Source: Rhodopirellula sp. P2
GTDB taxonomy: Bacteria > Planctomycetota > Planctomycetia > Pirellulales > Pirellulaceae
Assembly (NCBI RefSeq): GCF_028768465.1
Contig: NZ_CP118225.1
Location: forward strand, 7,173,001 to 7,237,000
Reading direction: 5' to 3'
Length of the DNA: 64,000 nt
The position numbers and the translations under genes are program-made. The notes under the pieces were generated by a model. The model was given only the letters and a program-made list of their open reading frames with translations, ran no database searches and was not told the origin of the DNA. Of the stretch, positions 8,304-17,558 are shown in pieces (the first letter of the stretch is position 1; the number at the start of each line of letters is the position of its first letter).

Positions 8304-9272
8304 ATCGGAGCCAATCCAATCGAAACTCCCTCCCAAGAACTTCGCATCGGTGAAGGCCCCGAACTGCACCTGGGAATCTCCACGTGTCCCAACGACACAT
8401 TCGCTTTTTCGCGATTGTTGGATGCGGCGGTGGAGCAGGGCGGCGAGCCAGAGTTTGACACCGGCGGGTTCACCTGGCGGATCGAACTGCTGGACATTGA
8501 TGAGCTCAACCAGCGGCTCTTGGCGGGCGAATTTGATCTCGCCAAAACCAGTTTTCATGCGGCTCTGTTGATGGCCGATCAGACTCGAGTGCTGCCGGTG
8601 GGGTCGGCGCTCGGATTTGGCGTCGGGCCGCTGCTGCTGGCCGCTCGAGACGGTGAGACGCCGCAAACGCTCGCTCAAACCACACTCTGCCCCGGCGAAC
8701 ACACCACCGCTCACTTGTTGTTTCGGCTGTTCTACCCGGAATCCAACCCTTCGGCCGGTTCGTCAGCCCCGACTGGTGCTCCCCCCCGAGCCAAAACCTC
8801 GGTGCGGCAGGTCGTGTTTTCCGAGATCATGCCAGCCCTGCAGCGGGGGGACGCGGACTTTGGCGTCTGCATCCATGAGGGACGCTTCACCTACGCCGAG
8901 TCGGGCCTGCATTTGGCAGCCGACCTGGGCAGTTTGTGGGAAAAATCCACTCAGAGGCCGCTCCCGTTGGGAGGCCTGGTGATGCGGGATCGACACCCCC
9001 CGGCGACGATGAAATCCGCCTGCGATGTGATTCGGCGATCACTGCAATCAGCCCGTCAAACACCGGACTCAGCCCTCCCCGCCATGCGTCGATACGCCCA
9101 GGAAATGGACGATTCGGTGCTGATGCAGCACGTCGATTTGTATGTCAACGACTGGACCGTGGACCTCGGGACGGTCGGCCAGGAAGCCCTGACAACACTT
9201 TCGGAAATGGCTCAGCAGATTGAGTTGGGAGCGGCCAAGCTCCGTTTTTTCTGCGGTGAAACCGGTGCCTGA
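8304..9272 (+). CDS. mqnD: 1,4-dihydroxy-6-naphthoate synthase of the futalosine menaquinone pathway (start uncertain)
   Basis: MqnD makes 1,4-dihydroxy-6-naphthoate from cyclic dehypoxanthine futalosine. The conserved N-terminal motif LGISTCPNDTFAF is encoded at 8370-8408, and later family features follow (FDLAKTSFHAALL, SALGFGVGPLLLA, HEGRFTYAESGLHLAADLG). Between dapB's TGA (8280-8282) and that motif there is no ATG, GTG or TTG in this frame. The first canonical start, TTG at 8415, would remove the conserved motif. I therefore begin at the first ATC (8304); ATC at 8319 and 8346 and CTG at 8364 are alternatives. Translation may be coupled to dapB. A sequencing frameshift is another explanation. 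The middle has a short low-complexity insert (SAGSSAPTGAPPRAK). Confidence 0.8.
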   Translation: MGANPIETPSQELRIGEGPELHLGISTCPNDTFAFSRLLDAAVEQGGEPEFDTGGFTWRIELLDIDELNQRLLAGEFDLAKTSFHAALLMADQTRVLPVGSALGFGVGPLLLAARDGETPQTLAQTTLCPGEHTTAHLLFRLFYPESNPSAGSSAPTGAPPRAKTSVRQVVFSEIMPALQRGDADFGVCIHEGRFTYAESGLHLAADLGSLWEKSTQRPLPLGGLVMRDRHPPATMKSACDVIRRSLQSARQTPDSALPAMRRYAQEMDDSVLMQHVDLYVNDWTVDLGTVGQEALTTLSEMAQQIELGAAKLRFFCGETGA

Positions 9273-9365
9273 GCACTGAGATTGTTTGCCCAGACCGAGG
9301 GAAAGAACTATCCTGGAAGGGAACGGATTGCCTCTTCTCTTCCGTCTTTTCCGCCGCTGCGTCGC

Positions 9366-12300
9366 ATGGATTCCCGGTCGCTTCCCTCCTCCGATTCCTC
9401 GCAACCGGACCGTTCAGCGGTTTTGCCGGAGGGATCGACGGTGCACCGACCGCAACCAGCACCGAAATCAGCGGACCGCGGCACCTCGCCATCTGATTCG
9501 GCGGATGCATCCGGAACCGCCACCCAACCATTCGGTGCCCCCCTCGAAGAACCGGGCGGCGATGACCGGCCAAATCCGAGCGGTCCGCCTCCCGTCCCCC
9601 ATCAACGCCGCGCGACGGACGATGTGATCGAGGGAGCCGAAACGGTGATTCGCGCGGGCTCCAGCCGATCGCATGTCTCTGCCACGCGTTCACACCGGAT
9701 GCCCGGCAACTCGTTTCGGTTGCGAGACTCCTCCCACGCCTCGCATCGACACGCCACCCCGGCATCGATCACCCGTGAACTGGGCGGGCAACGACTCAAC
9801 CACTTCTTGCTGCTGGATCAGATTGGCGGCGGTGGGATGGGCGCTGTCTTCCGTGCCCGCGACGAACAACTCGGTCGAACCGTGGCGGTGAAGGTCATCC
9901 CATTTGCGGCCGATGATCCAGATCTGCAACGACGATTCCGCAACGAAGCCCAGAGCGCCGCCAAACTCGATCACCCGCTGATCGCGCGAGTCTTCGACGT
10001 CGGCAACGATGGCCCCTGGCACTACATCGTCTTTGAATACATCGACGGTGCCAACGTTCGCGACATGGTTGCGAGCGGTGGTCCGCTGTCGCTCGATGAC
10101 GCCCTGTTCTTCACCATCCAAGTTGCCGAAGCCATTGGGCACGCGTCGCGTCGCGGCATCGTCCACCGAGACATCAAACCGTCCAATGTGATCGTGACCA
10201 CCGATGGTGCGGTCAAGCTCGTCGACATGGGACTGGCTCGGTCGGACAACTTCGACACCAGCGAAGACATGACGGCCAGCGGCGTCACGCTCGGAACGTT
10301 CGATTACATCTCGCCCGAACAAGCCCGCGATCCGCGACTGGCTGACATCCGCAGCGATTTGTACTCGCTCGGATGCACTCTGTTTTACATGCTGACAGGC
10401 TCGCCGCCGTTCCCCGGTGGCACCATGTTGCAGAAACTTCTCAGCCACGGAAACGCAGCGATCCCCGACATCCGGGAACACCGCGACGACGTGCCGCCAG
10501 AGATGACGGCGATCTTGAACAAGATGCTCGCGAAGCTTCCCGAGGAACGCTATCAACGCAGCGAAACCCTGATCGCTGACCTGAGAGAACTGGCCTCGCG
10601 AGAGAACCTGCCGCGCAGTCGCGGCGTCGCGGTTCCAACCCTGGAAGACGACGACCACCGCGAATCGATGCGTCGACTGCGTCGCCATTTGCCTTGGATG
10701 ATTGCGGCAACCGTTCTGCTGTTCAGCGCCTTCGCGGTGGAACTGCATTCGCAACCGTCGCGTCGTGAACTCAGCCGCGCGATTGAAGCGTCGATCTCGC
10801 CAAATTCCGTCGAATCTGTCGCCCCGCGATTGCCTCCCAGCGTGGGCGAGACCAATGATTCCACCGCAACGGATTCGCCCCCAACCCCGACTCCTGGATC
10901 GGCAACCGGCCCTCGCGTCGACGACTCCGGCTCCCCGAACTCGCCTCCGACAACCGTTCGTGAAACGACCGACAGGGGTGCCACCTCGCCAATGAGCAAC
11001 GGACCGGCGACCGGGCAGGGTGCCTTGCTGCCGCCGGGCCAATTGCCAGCCACATCCGTCGGCGATCGATTGCCCAGCGGAACACCGCCGTCCACCAATC
11101 CCGACCAACCCGGTGCTGCGAGTGCCGTTGCAACCGATCCAGCGATGGCGATCGACCAACTGGCTGAGAACGCTGCAACCGGTCGAAGCTCCAGCCCGCC
11201 GCGCGACCCATCCATTCCACCTTCGATCGATCCCGATGCCGTCCTTCCAGGAACGACACCGCTGGCCGGCGGCATGACGATGAGTGACGCCGTGAACTCC
11301 GTCAGCGGAGCCGGTGGTGTGGGGGCAAACAGCGACTTTCCTTCGCAGGGAGCTGACCCGCCTCGCATCGGCGGCCTGCCGTTGCCGCCCGGAATGACGG
11401 ACGAGACCTACCTCCCGCTGCCCTTGACCCCAACTGTCCCCAGCGTCGTCAATCGCGACGGGGAACGAAGCACGAGCCCGATCTACCCTGGCAATTCATT
11501 GAATGGCAACTCATTGAACGGCAGCCCGATGATTGGACCGATCAATGCCAGCCCGTTGACCGGCGATTCCACCACCGCGTCGACCACCCCCGAATCCATC
11601 GCCTCGAACATGCTGAGTCCTGGCGCAACGAACTCCCCTCGGCCGCTGACAACCAGCGACTCAGCCGGTGAATCTGCCACCTCGGTGGAGCCCAAAACCA
11701 GCCGCCCCAAGGCAGCGAACCCGGAACCCATCCGCGTCCAAATTGTTTCCACCGAAGCACTCCGAGTTCCCCAGCTTCGCGAAGAAGCCGCCCGTGCCGG
11801 CGTTCAGCTGGCCACCACGCTGGCGGATGCCTTGCAGCTGGCCGATGAATTGGAAATCGATCGCATCGACATCGCGACGCCGCAACTGGTGTCCGCCCCG
11901 GTCACCATCCCTCGCAGCGACCTGATTCTCTCATCGAGTCTGCCCGGTGGCACAGAAATCGTGTTCCGCTCCACCGAGAACGTGGACATGCAGCGAAGCG
12001 AAATGATGACGATCGGTTCGCACCGAATCGAAATGTCGGGCCTGCATTTTTTCTGGACCGTCCCCGCCACCGAAACCGATGGCGGTGCCCTGTTCGCCAT
12101 CAACGACAACCGTCGCGTTCGCCTGCGGGACTGCACCGTGACGATCGACAATGCGTCGCGCCGGGATGATGTGCAAGCCTTCAGCGTTGTCACGGATCCC
12201 GAGCGACTGCCCTACGACCGCGTGGAAAGCGGTGCGGCGGCAGACACCAGCGGAGCTCTGCCACTGGTGTCCATTGAACTGTCCAACGTGATTGTCCGTG

Positions 12301-12950
12301 GCCAAATCACGATGTTGCGAATGGACGTCGCCGCGGAACTTCAACTGCTCTGGGAAAACGGACTGCTGGCGGTCTCTCGCCGAATGATCGAAATGGGCGG
12401 TGCTCTCCAGCCCCCTCATCCCTCCTCGGGATCCGTCCGGCTGTCGCTGGAGCAACTGACCGCGATCACCCCCAAGGGCCTGCTGCAAATGCGGATGGGC
12501 GTCAGCGCCCCTTACCCGATCGAAATCGAGCGACGGGCCGAAGAATGTGTGTTTGTCGTCGACACAGGAATTCCTCACATTGAATTAACAGGAATCCCAC
12601 GTGTCGACCGAGATGAAATTTGGGTGCGACTTCGCGGATCTGGCAACGCCTACGACACCGACACCCGACTGGACGACCCCATGCTGCTGATTCGCGATGA
12701 ATTGGGGCAAACCAGGGTCACGACGATGAGCGATATCCTGGAAATCCTGGAGGATCCACCGCCTTGGATGAACGAACGGCCACCCCGCTGGACCGTTCGC
12801 TGGACCGAGCGTCTGCCTGAATCGACCCCCTCCAGCCGGTGGTCACCACGTAATTTTAGGCAAGATGGATCGGTTGTGGGTGGATTCCAGGAACGGTCTC
12901 TACCTAGAATGCCGATGGAACCTACATTTGACTTTCCCCCCACACCGTGA
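9366..12950 (+). CDS. Transmembrane Ser/Thr protein kinase with large extracytoplasmic region
   Basis: 1194 residues from the ATG at 9366; the frame is open back to a TTG at 9282. A disordered Ser/Pro-rich head of about 140 residues precedes a PknB-type kinase domain. The kinase has a GGGGMGAVF loop, VAVKVI lysine, HRDIKPSN catalytic loop and GTFDYISPEQ activation segment. The metal-binding triplet is DMG rather than the usual DFG. A single transmembrane helix (LPWMIAATVLLFSAF, about residue 445) is followed by about 330 residues rich in Pro, Ser and Thr. A folded tail then follows, with alternating short strands (ATPQLVSAPVTIPRSDLILSS) that resemble a parallel beta-helix. The outer part may sense or bind something at the surface. 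The ligand is unknown. Confidence 0.9.
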   Translation: MDSRSLPSSDSSQPDRSAVLPEGSTVHRPQPAPKSADRGTSPSDSADASGTATQPFGAPLEEPGGDDRPNPSGPPPVPHQRRATDDVIEGAETVIRAGSSRSHVSATRSHRMPGNSFRLRDSSHASHRHATPASITRELGGQRLNHFLLLDQIGGGGMGAVFRARDEQLGRTVAVKVIPFAADDPDLQRRFRNEAQSAAKLDHPLIARVFDVGNDGPWHYIVFEYIDGANVRDMVASGGPLSLDDALFFTIQVAEAIGHASRRGIVHRDIKPSNVIVTTDGAVKLVDMGLARSDNFDTSEDMTASGVTLGTFDYISPEQARDPRLADIRSDLYSLGCTLFYMLTGSPPFPGGTMLQKLLSHGNAAIPDIREHRDDVPPEMTAILNKMLAKLPEERYQRSETLIADLRELASRENLPRSRGVAVPTLEDDDHRESMRRLRRHLPWMIAATVLLFSAFAVELHSQPSRRELSRAIEASISPNSVESVAPRLPPSVGETNDSTATDSPPTPTPGSATGPRVDDSGSPNSPPTTVRETTDRGATSPMSNGPATGQGALLPPGQLPATSVGDRLPSGTPPSTNPDQPGAASAVATDPAMAIDQLAENAATGRSSSPPRDPSIPPSIDPDAVLPGTTPLAGGMTMSDAVNSVSGAGGVGANSDFPSQGADPPRIGGLPLPPGMTDETYLPLPLTPTVPSVVNRDGERSTSPIYPGNSLNGNSLNGSPMIGPINASPLTGDSTTASTTPESIASNMLSPGATNSPRPLTTSDSAGESATSVEPKTSRPKAANPEPIRVQIVSTEALRVPQLREEAARAGVQLATTLADALQLADELEIDRIDIATPQLVSAPVTIPRSDLILSSSLPGGTEIVFRSTENVDMQRSEMMTIGSHRIEMSGLHFFWTVPATETDGGALFAINDNRRVRLRDCTVTIDNASRRDDVQAFSVVTDPERLPYDRVESGAAADTSGALPLVSIELSNVIVRGQITMLRMDVAAELQLLWENGLLAVSRRMIEMGGALQPPHPSSGSVRLSLEQLTAITPKGLLQMRMGVSAPYPIEIERRAEECVFVVDTGIPHIELTGIPRVDRDEIWVRLRGSGNAYDTDTRLDDPMLLIRDELGQTRVTTMSDILEILEDPPPWMNERPPRWTVRWTERLPESTPSSRWSPRNFRQDGSVVGGFQERSLPRMPMEPTFDFPPTP

Positions 12951-13025
12951 CTTTAATGGTGCGTCGGCGGTCTCGTCGGCTCCCGCCTGAAATCCCACCT
13001 GATCTTTACTTGAGGAACCTGCTTG

Positions 13026-13421
13026 ATGAAACGCTTGGCTCTTGTTCTGGGCATCGCTGCCTGCTTTTCCACCCCTTCGTTCGCGATCAGCGAATTTGGC
13101 AAACAGTGGAAAGCTGACTACATCACCGAAGACTCGGACGCTGATTTCGTGAAAGCAACCCGCAAAGCTGGTTGCAACCTCTGCCACGTCAAAGGCGCAC
13201 CAGAAAAGAAAGAAGCTCGCAACGAGTACGGGCGTGCCCTGCAAAAATTGCTGGACAAGAAAGATTTCCCCAAGGAATACTTCAAAGAGCATCCAGAAGA
13301 AGCTGCCGCAAAGATCTCGGCTGCTTTCAAGAAGGCTGCTGAAGTGAAGAGCACCGATGGCAAGACCTTCGGCGAAAAAATCAAAGCCAACGAATTGCCA
13401 GCGACCGACGCTGGTCTTTGA
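13026..13421 (+). CDS. Small exported CxxCH protein (cytochrome c-like)
   Basis: 131 residues. A clear signal peptide (MKRLALVLGIAACFSTPSFA) is followed by one haem-binding motif, CNLCH, near residue 56. The rest is lysine-rich and helical (EARNEYGRALQKLLDKKDFPKEYF). No distal methionine is obvious, so the second axial ligand is unclear. ATG 13026 is preferred over the TTG one codon earlier. The gene stands alone and is followed by a strong hairpin terminator at 13488. It could be a small periplasmic electron carrier. Confidence 0.8.
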   Translation: MKRLALVLGIAACFSTPSFAISEFGKQWKADYITEDSDADFVKATRKAGCNLCHVKGAPEKKEARNEYGRALQKLLDKKDFPKEYFKEHPEEAAAKISAAFKKAAEVKSTDGKTFGEKIKANELPATDAGL

Positions 13422-13487
13422 TGGACCTGCCCGCCGCGTGTGGTTCCTACCGAGCCCATGATGTGTGGTGAATTCGACTAAACTACG

Positions 13488-13522
13488 AAGCCCGATGAGT
13501 GTCCCACTCATCGGGCTTTTTT
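13488..13522 (+). terminator. Rho-independent terminator
   Basis: A perfect 14-bp stem (AAGCCCGATGAGTG at 13488-13501 and its complement at 13505-13518) has a 3-nt TCC loop and a run of T to 13522. It closes the small cytochrome-like gene. Confidence 0.93.
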
Positions 13523-13564
13523 CGTGCGCTGCCCCACCGTTCTCGCCACCCGGATCCCCACACC

Positions 13565-15712
13565 ATGTGTCCCGCCCCTTGCTCGCGCCATCGCCTGTCG
13601 ATGTGTTCGATGATTCTCGCCACGCTATTGCTCTTCCCCGCCTCGCAGGCAAAAGCCCAAACATCCCATGACGTCGTCGTCTACGGCGGCACCGCAGCAG
13701 CCGTCACCGCGGCGATCCAGTCCGCTCGCATGGGGCAGTCGGTCGTCCTGGTTTCGCCCGATGTGCACCTGGGTGGGCTAACCAGCGGAGGCCTGGGCTG
13801 GACCGACACAGGCAACAAAGCCGTCATCGGCGGACTCGCCAAAGACTTTTATCACCGTGTCTACAAGCACTACCAAAACGACTCGGCTTGGAAATTCCAA
13901 ACCCGCCAGAAGTATGGCAACCGCGCCCAAGGGCACCGAGCCAGCGACGATGACCAAGCCACGATGTGGGTCTTCGAGCCGCATGTCGCAGAAAACATCC
14001 TCGATGAGATGCTGGCCGAACATGACATCACCGTCATTCGCGACGCCTGGCTGGATCGCGAAAAGGGTGTGACCAAGCGGGACGGTCGCATCGAGTCCAT
14101 CCAAACACTGGATGGCAAAGCGTATGCGGGCAAGATGTTCATCGACGCCACTTATGAAGGCGACCTGATCGCCGCAGCGGGAGTCTCCACGGCGCACGGT
14201 CGCGAGGGAATCAGTGATTACAACGAACCGCACGCGGGCGTACAAACCGGCGTCCTGCATCACTCGCACCACTTTGATGTGCTGCCGAAACGAGTCGATC
14301 CGTACGTCGTGCCTGGCGACCCGAGCAGCGGCGTGATCCCGTTGGTCAGCCCCGATCCGCCGGGCGAGTTTGGTTCCGCTGACGATCGTGTCCAAGCCTA
14401 TTGCTTCCGAACCTGCATGACGAACGATCCCCGAAACCGTGTCGCTTGGAAGCGTCCCGAGGGATACGACCCGGCCACCTACGAAATCATGGCGCGGACG
14501 TTCGAAGCCGGGTGGCGAGATGTGTTCAAGAAGTTTGACCCGCTGCCCAATCACAAAACGGACACCAACAATCACGGCCCCGTCAGCTTCGACAACATCG
14601 GTGCCAACTACGACTACCCCGAAGCGACCTACGAACGCCGCCGCGAAATCATCCAGCAACACGAAAACTACCAACGTGGGTTGCTGTACTTCATCGCCAC
14701 CGACCCTCGTGTACCCCAGGAAGTCCAAGACAAAATCAACCAGTGGGGTTTGTCAGCGGATGAGTTCACCGACAACGAGCACTGGCCACACCAGATCTAC
14801 GTTCGCGAAGCCCGGCGAATGGTGGGCCAATTTGTGATGACCGAAAACCACCTCCGAAAAGACTTGCCCACACCCGATTCGGTTGGCATGGGGTCCTACG
14901 GAATCGACTCCCACAACACCCAGCGTTACATCACGCCAGAAGGCTACGTCCAAAACGAAGGTGACCTCGGCGTCTCCACACGCGGCCCCTACAAAATCGC
15001 GATGGGTGCCTTGTTACCCCAGCGCGACGAATGCGAGAACCTTCTCTCACCGGTTTGTGTCTCCGCCACGCATGTGGCTTTTGGTTCAATCCGGATGGAA
15101 CCGGTGTTCATGATCCTTGGCCAATCGGCCGCAACCATCGCCGCGCTCGCCAATCAAACGGACCGTGCCGTACAAGACATCCCGTACGCCGACCTTCGCA
15201 AACGCCTGCTCGATGACAAACAGATTCTAGAAGTGCCCGCCAGCGTTGCCAAATCCAGCCACCCTGAATCGCTGGACCTGAAATCGATCGCAGGCATCAG
15301 CGTCGATGACACGCAAGCCGAACGCATCGGTGGCTGGATTCAAAGCCACGCCTCCGGCAACTTCTATGGCTCGGGCTATCACCACGACGGCAAAGGCACG
15401 GACCGCCTCAAGCGAGCGATCTATCAGGCGGAGCTGCCCAAGCCCGGCGTGTACGAAGTGCGTGTGAGCTACCCCACCAACACCAATCGTTCCAAGCAAA
15501 CGCGAATGGACGTCCACCACAATGACGGCGTCACGACTCACCGCATCGACCAAACGCAGTTGAAACCCGCATCCAAGACGCAGCCCTTGCTGACGCTTGG
15601 TCGGTACGCCTTCGACGCCTCCAGTCGCGCGAAGGTGGTCATCTCGAATGAAGACGCCAACGGCTACGTTGTGATCGACCTGGTCAACTGGCTCCCGGTC
15701 GAAGAGAAGTGA
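13565..15712 (+). CDS. Secreted FAD-dependent oxidoreductase with golvesin/Xly-like C-terminal domain
   Basis: 715 residues from ATG 13565; the open frame reaches back into the terminator, so a further upstream start is unlikely. A signal sequence (MILATLLLFPASQAKA) precedes the dinucleotide-binding segment VVYGGTAAAVTAA and GGLTSGGLGWTDTG, which are typical of the FAD_oxidored family found in many planctomycetes. The last 130 residues (FYGSGYHHDGKGTDRL, YEVRVSYPTNTNRSK, GYVVIDLVNW) match the jelly-roll domain of golvesin and xanthan lyase-type proteins, which probably binds carbohydrate. Export suggests a role in polysaccharide turnover outside the cytoplasm. The substrate is unknown. Confidence 0.87.
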   Translation: MCPAPCSRHRLSMCSMILATLLLFPASQAKAQTSHDVVVYGGTAAAVTAAIQSARMGQSVVLVSPDVHLGGLTSGGLGWTDTGNKAVIGGLAKDFYHRVYKHYQNDSAWKFQTRQKYGNRAQGHRASDDDQATMWVFEPHVAENILDEMLAEHDITVIRDAWLDREKGVTKRDGRIESIQTLDGKAYAGKMFIDATYEGDLIAAAGVSTAHGREGISDYNEPHAGVQTGVLHHSHHFDVLPKRVDPYVVPGDPSSGVIPLVSPDPPGEFGSADDRVQAYCFRTCMTNDPRNRVAWKRPEGYDPATYEIMARTFEAGWRDVFKKFDPLPNHKTDTNNHGPVSFDNIGANYDYPEATYERRREIIQQHENYQRGLLYFIATDPRVPQEVQDKINQWGLSADEFTDNEHWPHQIYVREARRMVGQFVMTENHLRKDLPTPDSVGMGSYGIDSHNTQRYITPEGYVQNEGDLGVSTRGPYKIAMGALLPQRDECENLLSPVCVSATHVAFGSIRMEPVFMILGQSAATIAALANQTDRAVQDIPYADLRKRLLDDKQILEVPASVAKSSHPESLDLKSIAGISVDDTQAERIGGWIQSHASGNFYGSGYHHDGKGTDRLKRAIYQAELPKPGVYEVRVSYPTNTNRSKQTRMDVHHNDGVTTHRIDQTQLKPASKTQPLLTLGRYAFDASSRAKVVISNEDANGYVVIDLVNWLPVEEK

Positions 15713-16373
15713 ATCGTAAGCAGTTCGGCAGGAGTCTTTCAGCATTTTGAATGTTTTGGGTAGCGTCGTTGCTCCCACGTACAACCGGGGCTAACGCTGG
15801 GCTGTCAAAAGGTTGGTATTGAAACCGCTTTGGACTGCGCAGGTTTCGTTCCTCGACTTCGCCCCAACGGGGCAGCCCTATGCCAGCCCAGGGCAACGCC
15901 CTGGGTTGTGGCGGGACCAAGATTACAAAGCCCCAACGGGGGCGGTCCTAGCGGGTTTTGGGGAGTCTTTCTTAGGGCCGCCCCGTTGGGGCTGGTGTCG
16001 GAATCTCCGTAACGAAACCCCAGGCGATGCCTGGGGCTATCTTAGGCCTGCCCCGTTGGGGCGTAGGACAGAATAAAAATCAACGTCGCATTTTCCGTGT
16101 CAATACCAACCTTTTGACAGCCCAGGCTAACGCCCAAACGGCTCACATGGTTTTGCTCGATCATTCCTGCCGACCTGCTTAGAACCGTTGGCCAACCAAT
16201 TTCCCTTCGTTCTCGTAGCCTGGGGCGATGCCCTAGGCTACGATGACGAAGGCCGTTGGCCAACAAAACCGAATGCAAAAGCGCAACTTCAAAACTCACG
16301 CGTCGGGTTGTGAAATCGAATGAATCAACAAGCCGGAGAGCCTTGGGATTTCAACCCAAGGTCATTCGCCGGC
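15713..16373. other. 660-bp gene-free region with a MITE-like element and palindromes
   Basis: No convincing gene is seen here. It holds the element at 15789-16133, then two copies of the palindromic word CCGTTGGCCAAC (16185-16196 and 16253-16264) bracketing a hairpin built from TTCGT...CGTAGCCT and its complement (16206-16250). Short ORFs in this stretch are made of repeat sequence. Confidence 0.8.
15789..16133. mobile_element. MITE-like non-autonomous element, 327 bp with 25-bp perfect TIRs and 9-bp TSD
   Basis: Positions 15798-15822 and 16100-16124 are exact inverted repeats of 25 bp (outer end TGGGCTGTCAAAAGG). They are flanked by the 9-bp direct repeat GGCTAACGC at 15789-15797 and 16125-16133, which looks like a target-site duplication. 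The interior has no transposase or credible ORF. It carries several palindromic words such as CCCCAACGGGGC and a CCAGGGCAACGCCCTGG hairpin. It would need a transposase supplied from elsewhere. The parent family is not identifiable here. Confidence 0.82.
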
Positions 16374-16374
16374 T
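16331..16374 (-). terminator. Hairpin after the sigma-54 activator gene
   Basis: Nested arms AGCCGG/CCGGCT (16331-16336, 16369-16374) and CCTTGGG/CCCAAGG (16341-16347, 16355-16361) can fold into one stem right at the gene's 3' end. No T-run follows on the minus strand. The inner palindrome belongs to the CCTTGGGTT family seen again at 23469 and after recA, so it may be a repeat as much as a terminator. Confidence 0.5.
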
Positions 16375-17558
16375 CAGTCGTCGATGTTCAGACCGTAGTC
16401 CTTCATCTTCTTTGACAACGTGTTGCGGTTCATTCCCAAACGCGTTGCGGTCTTGGTCTGCACACCGCCACATCGCAACAACAACTGAGAAATCAATTCG
16501 CGTTCGACTTGATCCACCACCACCGAATGCAAATCCTCTGCCTCGTCGGCTTCGTCCAACCCTCGCTGAACAACGATCCGAGCGAGTGTCTTCAGATCCA
16601 TGCGACTGAGATCAAACGCCGTGGCAGCTCCCGAGGATGCCTCCGCAGATTCGGGCGTCGTCTCGATGGCACCGTTGGCCATTGGTGAATTCGATGGCGC
16701 CCCGCCCGCGGAGCTTGCCAATTCGCGAGTCGCGACGCTGCGATGGGGATCACGCACGCACACGGGCAACGCGTCGAGCACCAACTCATCGGTGTCGCTC
16801 ATCACGACCGCTCGCTCCACATAGTTTTGAAGTTCGCGAACGTTCCCCGGCCAATGGTAGTCCTGCAAAGCTCGCATCACACCGCTACCAAGGTGCGAGA
16901 CATAGCGGTCATTGACTTCGTTGTAGTGATCCAAGAAGAACGCCACGAGCGCCGGGATGTCTTCGCGTCGATGTCGCAGCGCGGGCAGCTCGATCGGCAC
17001 CACATTCAACCGCCAGTAAAGGTCTTCCCGAAACTCATCCAGCTGCACTTGACGCATCAAATCACGGTTGCTGGCCGCGATGATTCGCGAGTCGGTTCGA
17101 TGGCTGGAGGTGTCCCCGACTCGTTCGAATTCCTTTTCCTGCAACACCCGCAGCAGTTTGACCTGCAACGTCAACGTGGTGGAGTTGATTTCATCGAGAA
17201 AGATGCTGCCGCCATCGGCGGCTTCGAAACGCCCCGCGCGATTGGCAACGGCACCGGTGAAGGCACCACGCACGTGCCCAAACAATTCGCTTTCCAGCAA
17301 ACTCTCGCTCAGCGCGCCACAATTGACTTTGACGAACGGGCCTCCGCTGCGGTGACTCAAGCGGTGCACCGCCGAAGCGATCAATTCTTTTCCTGTTCCG
17401 GTTTCTCCAAGGATCAGCACTGACGCATTGCTCACGGCAACCTTGCGGGTCACGCGATCGACTTCACGCATCGCGGGCGAATTGCCAATGACGCCGGGTA
17501 GGAGCTGTCCTCGAGAACTCACAGAATCACAACCAAGATGCGGATTGCCCGAATGCAT
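16374..17558 (-). CDS. Sigma-54-dependent transcriptional activator without receiver domain
   Basis: 394 residues. The AAA+ domain starts close to the N-terminus (GVIGNSPAMREVDRV). It has Walker A GETGTGKE, the sigma-54 contact loop GAFTGA, Walker B SIFLDEI and an arginine-finger region NVVPIELPALRHR. A linker of about 70 residues rich in Ala and Ser leads to a Fis-type helix-turn-helix at the C-terminus (TKTATRLGMNRNTLSKKMKDYG). There is no receiver, GAF or PAS domain, so activity must be controlled by another protein or by level. The start overlaps the 3' end of the nitroreductase gene by 32 bp, and the conserved domain begins about 25 residues in, so a slightly later start is possible. Confidence 0.93.
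   Translation of the reverse strand: MHSGNPHLGCDSVSSRGQLLPGVIGNSPAMREVDRVTRKVAVSNASVLILGETGTGKELIASAVHRLSHRSGGPFVKVNCGALSESLLESELFGHVRGAFTGAVANRAGRFEAADGGSIFLDEINSTTLTLQVKLLRVLQEKEFERVGDTSSHRTDSRIIAASNRDLMRQVQLDEFREDLYWRLNVVPIELPALRHRREDIPALVAFFLDHYNEVNDRYVSHLGSGVMRALQDYHWPGNVRELQNYVERAVVMSDTDELVLDALPVCVRDPHRSVATRELASSAGGAPSNSPMANGAIETTPESAEASSGAATAFDLSRMDLKTLARIVVQRGLDEADEAEDLHSVVVDQVERELISQLLLRCGGVQTKTATRLGMNRNTLSKKMKDYGLNIDD

Noticed and set aside
7440-9272. Single DapB-MqnD fusion by TGA readthrough
   Set aside because: DapB ends with its usual C-terminal sequence and a TGA is present; readthrough is possible but has no sequence support such as a recoding structure that I can see.
9690-11159. 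489-residue ORF antisense to the kinase
   Set aside because: The plus-strand frame has the complete kinase motifs; this one has no recognisable domain.
15797-16125. Complete insertion sequence
   Set aside because: There are TIRs and a target duplication but no transposase gene, so it is called a non-autonomous element.
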